A stretch of 64,000 nt of DNA from Cyathus striatus (taxonomy: Eukaryota; Basidiomycota; Agaricomycetes; Agaricales; Nidulariaceae). The notes beneath the pieces were generated by a model. It had not been told where the DNA came from and ran no database searches. It worked only from the letters and a program-made list of their open reading frames with translations. The DNA lies in contig JAOVFP010000012.1 of assembly GCA_025738555.1 (NCBI GenBank), positions 806,001 through 870,000 of the forward strand. The letters run 5' to 3'. Position 1 is the stretch's first letter, and the number at the start of each line of letters is the position of its first letter. This document shows positions 11,914 through 21,593 of the stretch, piece after piece. Both the position numbers and the translations under genes were made by a program.

Positions 11914-12007
11914 GGCCGGCTAGCGTAATGGTTAACGCGTCAGTTTCCGGTGGAATATTCCATCCCCAACTAGCTGGAGATTGCGAGTTCGAGTCTCGCG
12001 CTGGTCG
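11914..12007 (+). tRNA. tRNA-Arg (anticodon CCG) with a 21-nt intron
   Basis: A full cloverleaf can be drawn. The acceptor GGCCGGC (11914-11920) pairs with GCTGGTC (12000-12006), allowing two G-U pairs, with discriminator G at 12007. The D stem is GCG/CGC around TAATGGTTAA. The anticodon stem TCAGT pairs with GCTGG (11973-11977). The loop holds TT-CCG-G, so the anticodon CCG at 11947-11949 reads CGG (Arg). A 21-nt intron (11951-11971) sits one base 3' of the anticodon, the canonical place. The T arm is GCGAG-TTCGAGT-CTCGC, which contains the B box. The overall sequence follows the usual fungal tRNA-Arg pattern, with AGATT as variable loop. Confidence 0.85.
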
Positions 12008-12014
12008 TTTTTTT
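12008..12014 (+). terminator. RNA polymerase III terminator of tRNA-Arg
   Basis: A run of seven T directly follows the discriminator base of the tRNA, as expected for Pol III termination. Confidence 0.85.
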
Positions 12015-13297
12015 ATCGATGTAGATTCTGGGTAGACACCTTACTGAATATTTTACTATATTTTTCAAAAATAAAAAAACTGAATTTTTGTCGTTTATGG
12101 TGGCCCACACGAGTTATATAGCGATAGTGGACCGTCTATCATAGGATGAGGAATAATACTTAGTAAAGTAATGGGCGAGGGTGAAGAGTTATATAGGCTT
12201 GGTCCGGCTGTATACTAAGAGCAAAGCACTTCCTTGTAAAAGTGAACATGACGAGCAATGTTGCAACTGGCATATTAAACATGCTTATTAGCTATTAAAT
12301 TTCTAACGCTCATTGAGGAGACTCAGCATGTTATGTAGGTTTAAATTTGTACAAGAAATAACTTACCAGCAGCGAAGAACCTGCACAAAATCACTCCTAG
12401 AGTTTGCCCAGAATCCTAATAACGTTAACACAAACACATCATTTCTATAGAACTATTATTTTCTCTATACATTTTATTACATAGTAAGTATATGGCCGCG
12501 ATCTAATTCCCAAGCATTCCCTTCAATGCTCCGAGTCAATAAAGCCACAAGTTCACCGAAGCTCGTTGCACTTAGTTGCCTAATAGTAATACATAAATGG
12601 ACATTGTATTTGCAGATCTGAGAGATTTGTATACGATCTTGATTGACAATTCAGAATGGCCAGAACAGGGTATACGGCTCATAAAGCCTTACTTACATGT
12701 ATAATATTACACTTTGAATTGCCGTTTTAAACTCGTAAGTAATACTTAGCCGAAGCTTTTGCCTATCTTGAATACGCTACAAATAGTAACATATTTTAAT
12801 TTTCGTCTACAGACTACTTAACTTGAAACCAACCAAAAAACATTTAAATAGAGTTACTCATAATTATAAAGGTACTACCCAGTACCTGCTGTGTGCGCGG
12901 CCCGGGTGCTAGTGGTAGGTCCCCTGTTATTTTACGTCTACGGTGTGCTCGTGTTGTGCTCGTGAATGATAAGTAAAGGAAGTAAAAAGTTTAGAAGTCT
13001 GAGTCCGAAATTTACGAAACAAATTATGAGCCACTGAATTGCGCGAGGATCTTGCGTGCGAATGGATTCGGTCGCCCTAGCTCTGCTCGAAAGTCAGGAC
13101 TACTTACTTATCGAGCTATCTGTGAGCTGGAGAAGAGAACACAAGGAAATGAGGAATAAAAAGTAGAGTGCTTAAAGAAATTGACTAAGGGAGTACCCCT
13201 ATGTCACCTGAGACTTAGCTCAAAAAAGCGAGCACCTTTGGAAATTGTACTCGGCTGTTGTAGACCACGACCAATTTCATTGATCGCGGCGTCATGT
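12015..13297. other. Gene-free AT-rich stretch
   Basis: About 1.3 kb with no coding signal, tRNA or clear repeat boundaries. It probably holds old decayed repeats, but I cannot delimit any. Confidence 0.4.
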
Positions 13298-13299
13298 TA

Positions 13300-13584
13300 C
13301 TGTACCCTTTCGACCAACTCTTCGTCGAATTGCACTGTGACGACGATGAACAGTTGGACCCTCTGTTCAAGGGTCAGTGTGATGCGTGACAAATTGAGAA
13401 TCTGTTCATCACTAAATGATTTTCAGCTGGATTTTTCACAAATAGCGACGATTTTATTTTATGATTTTAAATATCTCCTTGTACCTCTGTTCATGGGGCG
13501 CTGTGATGGGTGACGAAACGTATATTTGTTCAAGTTTACGGCATCGTGTGATGCGTTACTGAACAGTTGGTCGAAAGGGTACAG
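13300..13584. mobile_element. Short TA-flanked MITE (285 bp), CTGTACCC... family
   Basis: CTGTACCCTTTCGACCAACT at 13300-13319 is repeated as its exact reverse complement at 13565-13584. TA flanks it on both sides (13298-13299 and 13585-13586). TA duplication and terminal inverted repeats are the marks of Tc1/mariner-type non-autonomous elements. The interior has no coding capacity but carries further copies of motifs such as CTCTGTTCA and TGTGATGCGT in both orientations. A relative with the same terminus lies at 29316. Confidence 0.75.
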
Positions 13585-13627
13585 TATTGTCAGTTGAGCT
13601 TTATGTAAGCAACATCATGTGCTTATA

Positions 13628-14282
13628 CACAGGATAACCACTCCTTTGTACACCACTACTCCTTTGTACAGTAGCGCATTTCTCTAAAACCTTTGCATGT
13701 ATTACTTAATTCTGGGCACTATCCTGTATGGTATAAGGTAGAGATTAACTACATATGTTATTTTATATATATCTATTTCTGTTTAAATGGTGATGATGAT
13801 TTTAGTGTGTTTTTGTGAAAATTTCAAAATTCTGACAATGCTGTTTCCTATGAATTTGTACACCGTTGGCTGATATAGAACTTATTTTGCACTTATACAT
13901 ACTTTAAATGCATGCTTGTATCATTTTATTCATGAAAGTCTATGTGTTTACGGTGAAAATGGCAAGATCTCCTTCTCATCCCCAAAAATAGAACATGATG
14001 TGTCACAATGTGCGACACCCCTGAAGGCCTGATGGTGATGGCTTCTGCCGCTTATTGAGTCAATGTGACACTGTACAACCGAATAGTGGTTCACGGAATT
14101 CGCATTAAAACGAATAAAACATAAATATCTCACCCAGTTCTTGTCGTAGTGACGTGAAAGTTAAGTATGTTGTAGTATAAAATTCGGCAAGTATATTTAC
14201 CACATTTTATATAAATACAAAAAGAATTGACGAAGATATAGCTAAAATGAATTTCGGTGTACAAAGGAGTGGTTATCCTGTG
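13628..14282. mobile_element. TA-flanked MITE, 655 bp, with 27-bp perfect terminal inverted repeats
   Basis: The left end starts CACAGGATAACCACTCCTTT (13628) and continues as GTACACC. The right end is its exact reverse complement and finishes AGTGGTTATCCTGTG at 14282. TA dinucleotides flank both ends (13626-13627 and 14283-14284). That is the signature of Tc1/mariner-like insertion. The interior (T-rich, with a second CTCCTTTGTACA copy near 13660) has no transposase frame. The perfect inverted repeats suggest a fairly young insertion. It ends only 178 bp before the MYND gene start, so it may influence that promoter. Confidence 0.85.
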
Positions 14283-14460
14283 TAGTATCCAAACTTATTC
14301 AAACACATGTTGTCATCTCAATTATCTGCGATGAATACCGAGTATCGATGAGTTAAAGCTCCCTTTAATTTATTGCACCTGATTTAGGTTTGAAGTTATA
14401 TACATAAGCCGGCTGCACGTTGCATGAACAATATATCTTATCTTTTCACAACCTCGCCCC

Positions 14461-15895
14461 ATGGCCCTAGGTCGACGCCGCGTCTATTTACCCATCGAAA
14501 AGTTTGACAAGTGCGCGGTATGCAGCCAAACTAGCAAACTTAGGTTGTGTTCCGCTTGTGGAGAGGTGCGTAGCATCGATACATCATCGGCCACCCTTTA
14601 TCACTAAAGCTCTCCGCAACAGCGCATTTATTGCTCTCAATCATGTCAGAAATCTGACTGGCCAAAACACAAAATCCAATGTGGTACGTCAAGCACCCAC
14701 TTTCCCAATCTCTTTGCTCGAATATCATTTAGGAAAAACCGACAACATCAGTCTGACACAGTTTTATCCCCTCCTCGCACACATCAACGACTCTGCAACA
14801 TTGCACGCAGAAAAGCCAATACATCGCGCAGCGAGACATCAAATCATCAACACTCCAAACCCCGGCTCTGGGGATATCGTGGAACTCATAGGGAGCCCAC
14901 CTGCAAAATTGGTCGTCTTAGGGGAAGAGGTTCCGTTGACTATGTCTGGTTGTGATTGTCCCTTGTGGTGGCCCACCGCACTGTCTGACAAGGTTCGAGC
15001 GAAGATGTTTAGGAGGATCAATAGGCAGGGGTTTGTCCTCCAACGCACGTTAGCGATATGCCTGGGACTTCTGGCTACGATCTATACTACTACTTCTGGT
15101 CCCCCTGGTCCAGATGGTAAACAATCCCGAAGACTGAGGCTGACATATAACAGCTCCGGTATTGCGGATTTTGGTATTGTTAAAGGTGTAGCGGATGTTA
15201 AATCTCAGGACCGGCTCTTGTTCTACTACACTACAACCGCAGAATTAGAGTTTGGCCAACAGCCTGAAGATCATTACTGGATCTATTTCACTACTTTCAA
15301 AGGGGAAGAGATTACACTGGACTGCAACATGTTTCCGTTCAACTTCTCCCTCTTGGTCGACTCTACTCCTTGTGCGGGATACGGTATTCCCGATCTTGGG
15401 CTCGTACCCGCCTACTTCCGAGACAGAGAACAAAGCATCTATGCACCGATGATATGGGATATCAAAAGCCGATTTTCAGTTCTACGAAATAAAAGCCTCC
15501 ATTCGGCGATATCTAATAGTGATGTAACCTTTACCAGAAAAGACCAACATGACATCTGGGATTTCATGGACAAAGTCGCTGGGAGACCATCTACCGACGA
15601 CGAACATAGAATGATGATCGTCTATACGGATATGAGTATCCGCGTTATGGAACCGCAACTTGAGAACCGGGCTTGGTTAAAATGGCCTAAGGAGCCACAG
15701 ATCGCTATTGAACAAGACCCCGAGGGGACGGATCCTGACCCGCCTTACATCGATGAGTGGGTTGAGTACATGAAGAAGTGGAATAAGAAGTACTATAAGG
15801 GTAAGATCACAAGTGAACAACTGCAAGCGGCGAAGGCGAAGTGGGAGGCGAAACATGGTCCTGTTTCTGGGACAAAAGGAGGGCGTCTAACCTGA
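14461..15895 (+). CDS. N-terminal MYND finger protein, 442 aa
   Basis: Three exons (14461-14565, 14623-14683, 14733-15895) join in frame. Exons 1 and 2 encode the MYND finger: C-A-V-C, C-S-A-C, then R-I-Y-C-S-Q-S-C-Q-K-S-D-W-P-K-H-K-I-Q-C. The finger therefore occupies residues 18-56. The remaining 385 residues contain stretches such as C-D-C-P-L-W-W-P and D-I-W-D-F-M-D-K-V-A-G-R-P that I cannot assign to a domain. The tail is rich in Lys and Glu (Y-M-K-K-W-N-K-K-Y-Y-K-G). Many mushroom MYND proteins share this plan: finger first, then an unnamed body. It is probably a protein-interaction adaptor. The donor GTGCGT after exon 1 is slightly unusual but gives the only complete finger. Confidence 0.85.
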
Positions 15896-16577
15896 AGTAC
15901 TGTAATGTAAATGGTCTATGTATGATGTATAATAAGTAGTGGTGTACCTTTAACGTTTGAATTTCATCCCATCGTGATCAAGCAGAGGATGTACGTGGGT
16001 TGTACGTGGGGCTGTATCAACTACTTACCAAGCAAGTACGAGTGCGCAAGCACCGCCATAGCCAAGCCAAGACTGCACTTACTGTATGTTGGATGCCGAC
16101 CCGAACATTAAAATATATTGGGAAGACAACAAGAGCAGCACTAATTGTTGACCAACTGAGCTAAAACTGAGCACCGCAGACCAGTCACCACATTGAAAGC
16201 AACGATCCGTCCTCCTATATGCTCCCGAAACCTCGAAGCTCACAATGTGGACGCAAGGGGCGCATAAAGACAAAGCCAGAGGGGTCCCAGCCAGGTATGT
16301 CCTCTACATATGTAGCCCCGCGTCCATACAGGTCCTTACCCTTCCTTGCCACTGCCTTACCCCCTTTTCATGTGTAAATATTCCTTTAAAATCCCTTAGC
16401 CGAGTCCCGACGAGTCTGCGCCGGCAAAGTTTTTACGAAGTGGGGTCTTGGGGCCCTGAGGCGCGCGCCGCCGCTGATTGAGGGGTGCTCTGCGATCATA
16501 ATTTTCACCCGCTCTTCACTTCATCACACTGCTCCATCCCCTTTCATACCTGACCACAATTTGCAAGGGAGAAGCGG
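15896..16577. other. Intergenic region upstream of the 221-aa protein
   Basis: No gene is seen. GTACGTGGG is repeated near 15990-16010. A tRNA A-box-like TAGCTCAGTTGGT lies on the minus strand near 16150 but lacks a foldable tRNA. The part from 16450 on is GC-richer and promoter-like. Confidence 0.4.
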
Positions 16578-16585
16578 TATAAAAA
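16578..16585 (+). promoter_or_regulatory. TATA box before the 221-aa protein
   Basis: TATAAAAA lies 57 bp upstream of the ATG at 16635. A C/T-rich stretch (TTTACCCCCTTCTTCTCTCA) between the two is typical of fungal transcription start regions of well-expressed genes. Confidence 0.75.
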
Positions 16586-16634
16586 CCCCTGCCAGCTCAT
16601 TTATTTTCTTTACCCCCTTCTTCTCTCAATCATC

Positions 16635-17458
16635 ATGAAGACTGAACTCTGGCTCACCTACCAACTCGCCTCCCGCGCGCATCTCCCTCCTACCACACAG
16701 CTTATTGAGCTTGCGTGCCAGAATGAGAAACTTGTGGACTTGGAAGATGTCCTCGAACACGGTATGTCCTCTTCCTTCTTCTTAACACAAAATCTGAGGG
16801 CTGATAGTGTTCAACGTACCAGTGTTCCGCCAGGGGTACGTCGAGGCCAAGCACAGGCCCAAGACATGGTGGGAGAAGAAGGACGGCGAGAGGGTGAAGG
16901 GCAGCTTCGGCGTTGAGGAGCTCTTGCAGTGTGGTGTCGGAAAGTGTGTGGAGAGCGCGTTAAAGCTCATCGTTGGTTGGTCTATCTCCCCCCCCTAGCT
17001 CAGTAAAATTTTAATGTCGGAATGCTACAGAGGATGTACCCACCCACCTCTGGTTCCAATATGTCTACCCCAACCCCGTATCGTCAAAGGCCGTATCGCA
17101 ACGCGTTAAGCTTATTGGCCCCGGATCGCATAAGCTAGAACGCTTGGCGCATGTTACCAACCACATCTTCAACCAGGGATATCTTGCTCCTCATCTGAGG
17201 TCCGTTGTGTACTGGCAGAACCCCCGCGGCAAGCGCATCCAAGAGCACGTTCTTGTGGATGATATTCTGGCCTGCGGCGAGGGCTTTGAGGACCACCCAA
17301 TCAAGCTTGTTATTGGTGAGTTTTGTGGACCCTTTCAATTCGTTGAACGGAAGTGTTGACCATGTTGATTAGACCAGAAGCCTGTAAACCACGGGTGCCA
17401 TTGTAGCCCAGCCAAACCAGTCCAGGAGCAGCAGCAGCGTTATCACTGTCACTGTTAA
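16635..17458 (+). CDS. Unrecognised 221-aa protein with an internal duplication and a His/Cys tail
   Basis: Four exons (16635-16761, 16808-16975, 17031-17315, 17373-17458) join to 666 nt, in frame to a TAA. I do not recognise the family. Two similar halves are visible. The first has F-R-Q-G-Y-V-E-A-K-H-R-P-K-T-W-W and then V-E-E-L-L-Q-C-G-V-G-K, ending A-L-K-L-I-V-E. The second has F-N-Q-G-Y-L-A-P-H-L-R-S-V-V-Y-W and then V-D-D-I-L-A-C-G-E-G-F, ending P-I-K-L-V-I-D. Introns fall at the equivalent point after each half (phase 1 after L-I-V and L-V-I), so exon duplication is likely. The C-terminus has G-C-H-C and Y-H-C-H-C, a possible metal site. There is no signal peptide. A strong TATA box precedes it. 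Confidence 0.75.
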
Positions 17459-17813
17459 GTTCGAGATTAACATTGACATTAATAAGTCGATTGTTAAGAA
17501 GACAGTCTTAGTTTCGTTGGGATTAATTTTTCTCTGGGTTGTGACAAGAAAGTTGTCGTAAAACGTACTTATGTAAATAATGAAAGTCATGATTGTTATT
17601 GTGCAGTATGGTACTAAGTAAGTTAAAGTATGCCTTCAGCGGGCGTAGTGAGGGTGATGGTCAATGCAAATGCCGGGTCGGGGTAAGCCTTGTGACACCT
17701 TGTTCTGAATCAGCTGTGACACTACGCGACTAAGTGACAAATATCGCGTCTTGTTTTCCTCGTTCTCTTGTTGTCTTCCTGAGTCCTCCTTCCATCTGCC
17801 TATACCCTAAATC
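17459..17813. other. Intergenic region between the 221-aa gene and ORC6
   Basis: A spacer of 355 bp holding the 3' end of one gene and the ORC6 promoter (CT-rich near 17755-17800). Nothing else is visible. Confidence 0.5.
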
Positions 17814-19490
17814 ATGTCGCGAAATGATCATCTCATAGCTACTATATGCCACGACCGAGAAACCAAGGAGAAGGCCCTCGTTATATACCGTTTGGCGCGT
17901 ACCAAGACTGGCCCTGGGTCAGGTCGAGATATTGGCCAGCTGAGCACCGGGCTTCCTGCAGTCTGCTCATACCTTGCCTCGCAGAGGTACGTACCCTATA
18001 TCGTCTCTTATCATTTTTGCTGATTCCTCTTCAGCTTAAACAACGGCGATGTCAAGCGCATTGATGCACAGATCGCGTCGTGCCTTAAGAAGGCCGAGTT
18101 CGAGAGAGTACTGACTATAGTCAGTGCCATATTGGAAGAAGCCGAAGCTCGTCCTACGGTCTCTTACAAGTCTCTTTACAAGCAATACCAGCCACCCGTG
18201 GTATTCCGTTTACTGGAGCAATACTTTCGCGAAGCTGAAAAGCAATTAACGTTGCTAAACCGAAGTGGGTTTAAGACAGACGCAGTAGAGGTAGTATGCG
18301 CGATCTTCTATTGGGTTAGCGTTGCTGCTGGGGTAAGTTTTTTGTTATCGCTTCTCATGTCAGTTTCTAACTCCAAGGTACAGCATAAAGGGCTCCCGTT
18401 CCCTATGGTATTTGCTAAGGAGATGGGGATACCACATAAGCAGTTTACGGCTATCACTGAACGACTCAATACAAAGTGCACGAAGCTGAAGGTGCAGATT
18501 GCTTGTGACTCAACATTACCCCCAGCATCTCCAACAAAATCTATTTCTCGCTCTCCTAGCAAACGTGCACTCAGAGAGCTCCCCGCCAGAGATTCACCCC
18601 GAAAAGCGGCTACCGCCCCCGAGCCAGTCGTTCTTCCTCAACCATTTACCATCAATATACCCCCCCTCCAGCGAAAGTCGCCGTTGAAGCGTCCTCTACG
18701 TGAACTGCCTTCGAAGGACACTCCCAAGAAGCAGGCGGATCCTTTTCAGTCTGACGCCGAAGAGGATGTGGACACATTACCTACTATTATTGTTTCTCCA
18801 TCCAAACGTCCCCCAGCTAAAAGGCTGCTCCGTGAATTACCAAGTAAAGACACACCGAAGAAGGGTGCACTTCTACCTAAGGCCACAGCTGACGTCGAGA
18901 TGGCCTCCCCTTCAGTTGCAGCGAATGCCGATGCAGTAGACGATAGCCAGCAGGCTTCTGCTGATGATATGGACGTGGATGAGCTCGATTTCCTAACCAC
19001 GCCAACGAAGAAGAGACGCATCGAGTCTCCATCCAAGCTAACCGCGCGCCAATCCACTTCGGTGACGCGAACACTCTTCCCTTCTGCCTCCTCACCCCAC
19101 ATAACGAATGATACCAAAGACGAATCCAACGTCCGTGTCACACGTTCCGCTACTGGAGCCCTCTCTCCCAAGAAACCTCCCGCATCACCCAGCAAATCTA
19201 CCGCAGCTTCACCTAAGAAGCAAGCCCCCGTTTCACCGCAGAAGGCGATCCCTTCCACACCTAGAAGGAACCGGGCATCACCGCAAAAGCGGACACTGCG
19301 GCGGGTAGAGACGGAGGTTACTATGGATGCGCCTTCTTCCGAGAGCGAGGACGAGGAACCGCAGCGCGTACGTCGATTTAGACCCGTATACCTTGATCAG
19401 CGACAGTGGTTTAGTCGTGATCGGCGCGTGGCGCGGATGTGGAAGCAGGCGGAGCGGCTTACCAGGGAAATGGAAAAGTTGAAGACTTAA
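17814..19490 (+). CDS. ORC6: Origin recognition complex subunit 6
   Basis: ORC6 is the smallest ORC subunit and helps load MCM helicases at origins in G1. Exon 1 (17814-17986) and exon 2 (from 18035) give M-S-R-N-D-H-L-I and then R-D-I-G-Q-L-S-T-G-L-P-A-V-C, L-N-N-G-D-V and R-P-T-V-S-Y-K-S-L-Y-K-Q-Y. The second cyclin-like fold includes A-V-E-V-V-C-A-I-F-Y-W-V and, after an intron near 18333, H-K-G-L-P-F-P-M-V-F. The acceptor there could be either of two AGs six bases apart. A long disordered middle follows, rich in S-P and T-P sites and K-K/R-R patches. It includes three copies of K-R-x-L-R-E-L-P near 18560, 18680 and 18815. The conserved C-terminal helix includes R-Q-W-F-S-R-D and A-E-R-L-T-R-E-M-E. 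The protein is about 520 aa, long for the family because of the disordered linker. Confidence 0.85.
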
Positions 19491-19920
19491 TGGCCCGGCA
19501 TGCCTAGTAACTTCAGCTTTCCTTGTATACTTATCTCCTTTACTCATCGTGACGCTTTGCATTTGCTTTACTCACATGTTCTGTATTATACCAATCAATA
19601 TACCTGTGTGGATGGTCCCTACGAGTCGTAACGATGGCTATGATGTTCACCTGAGCCCAGCCACATCCACGAAAACAGAGATCCTTGCGATTGGAATTTT
19701 CCCTTTCTAAAATACAGTTCGTTATATATATGTATTGGAGACCCGAGAACCGAGAAGACTAAATAAGAAAAAAGAAGAGACATATAGCAGAACAGATAGC
19801 ATGAAGAGATATAAAGAAATCGGGGGATGAAGCTACCAGGTATTACAGACAAAGTGGGTGGTATAGGGGGGTAGTAAAAAAGAAAAAGAAAAAAAAGTAT
19901 GGGGATGAACATGGGGAGAG
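19491..19920. other. Convergent 3' intergenic region between ORC6 and the MAPKK gene
   Basis: A 430-bp region where ORC6 (+) and the kinase (-) converge. It includes an A-rich tract near 19877-19897. No gene is seen. Confidence 0.5.
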
Positions 19921-21593
19921 CTAGAAAGTGCTCGCCCACGCTTCTAAATCGACGCTGGAGAACCTCGCATCTTCTATCCACCCGTGTTTCTAATCACCAA
20001 CCATCAGTACAAAGATATCGAGCACCAAAAACAGAAATGTACCAGGAGGTCCTTAGGCGTACTCCTCAAATCTGGATCCTTCAACAAACAAGCATCCACG
20101 AACGTCTCCGCCTCCTTCGGGAACCGTCCTTCAGGGGTTAACCTCGGTGCAGGCTCATTGACAATATGCTGCAACAGCTCCAAAATACTCATAGTCATAC
20201 CCCCACCTTGCAAACTCACGCCCTTGCTCTTCCTCTTATCTTTCTTCGACTTGTCCTTCTTCGGTCGCGGGGGCGGTAGACCGTTGAGTGAAAGGGACCC
20301 AGGACGGGCAGGAGAGAGTGTTCCCTCGAAGTCGGATAAGTCTGAGTCCGAGTCCGATGATTCCGAAAAGGGGAAGCGACCAAGAGCGAGCTCGATGAGT
20401 GAAATTCCTAAAGACCACACATCTGATTTGACGGTGTATTGGGCTCCCTGTATTCGTTCAGGCTGCAAGAGGGAAAGTGTCAATCGTGGCAGTTCTATTG
20501 ATAGATGGAATACACTTACGCTCATGTACGTTGACGTGCCCACGAAGGTGTCGGCGATAGAGTTGATCAACTCGCCGGACACGCCAAAATCGCAAATCTT
20601 GATTTCCCCCCGCCCATTGCACAGTATATTGGATGGCTTAATGTCTGTTTATAGGGCATCAGTATTAAGTATTGAAAAAATGCATGTAGAAAGTTGTGGA
20701 TCACAGGCTGTGAGGAACAGGCGGGTAGGAAGGTAGGATGTTGAAATCAAAACTTACCCCGGTGAATGATGCGGTGGTTATCATAAAGATATGTCAAACC
20801 CTCCAGCACAGCTAGTGCAACCTTGCCCACGATGTCGATGTCGATGGCGCCTATCTTCTTGTAGATACTGTCGAGAGAGCCTTTGTCCATGAACTCCATG
20901 CAAATACAAATGTTGGGATCGGCAAGAAAAGCACCGTAGAAAGACACGATGTACTTTGAGTTGCAGTCGTGCATGATTTGAAGTTCACGAAGTATCTGTT
21001 TCCTCACTGAGGGCTTCGCATCGATCAATACATTCTGTTACGAAAATAAGTCAGACCACAGTACAGATTGCTGCGAGGAGTGGGGACGGCGTTGTTGGAC
21101 ATACTTTCTTCGCCATGAGCGTTCCAGTAGGAACATGCTCGACCTTCTTCACGCTACCCCCGTTCCCCTGTCCCAGCTCTTGCAAATCCTTCAAATCTTC
21201 ATTATTCTTCAAGTCAAACTTCATCTCAGCGTTCATGTCGAGATTAGCGAGGGTACTCGAGAGCGTGGCGTGGTATGTGTTCCTCCTCATGCCGGTGGCC
21301 GTGCTAGGAGCAGAACTCGAGCCACTGTTTACTGTCAGCATATTGTCCTGCTCTGCGGTGGATACAACGATGTTGCTGGTGGGAGGTAGTTTCGGGGCTT
21401 TGAGGGTCATCGGAGGCGGTCTTTTCTTCCCTCCAGGTGGCACGGGAACAGCAACGGTTGGTACATCGCGCACGATGACCTTCTCTGGTTCTGGTTTGGG
21501 ATCAGTCGAGCCTGGAGACGCAACAGTTGGGCTTTGGGCTACGTTGAGCTGCAGAGCCTTGAAGTTACGCTTCTTGCGGATGGGGGTTGACAT
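19921..21593 (-). CDS. STE7: MAP kinase kinase (STE7/Fuz7/MEK1-type dual-specificity kinase)
   Basis: This kinase phosphorylates a MAP kinase on Thr-x-Tyr, probably in the mating/filamentation cascade. It starts at 21593 with [16 protein letters not shown], which contains a MAPK-docking D-site (basic cluster then L-x-L). A disordered Pro/Ser linker follows. The kinase domain begins [12 protein letters not shown] (glycine loop). It has T-L-M-A-K-K (ATP lysine) before an intron, [12 protein letters not shown] spanning another intron, and K-I-C-D-F-G-V-S-G. The activation loop reads S-I-A-D-T-F-V-G-T, then Y-M-S-P-E-R-I. A Ser/Asp/Lys/Pro-rich insert of about 60 residues sits in the C-lobe, as in MEK1. 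The last exon reads [12 protein letters not shown] and stops at 19921. Assignment to Ste7 rather than Mkk/Pbs2 rests on the N-terminal K-R-N-F-K-A-L-Q-L. Confidence 0.9.

Noticed and set aside
16070..16170. tRNA-like A box (TAGCTCAGTTGGT) on the minus strand
   Set aside because: No pairing acceptor or T stem could be drawn, so it is at most a tRNA-derived scrap.
18746..19258. Minus-strand 170-codon ORF within ORC6
   Set aside because: Antisense shadow of the ORC6 disordered region; no motif.
20004..20736. Plus-strand 250-codon ORF across the MAPKK gene
   Set aside because: It runs antisense to well-conserved kinase exons.
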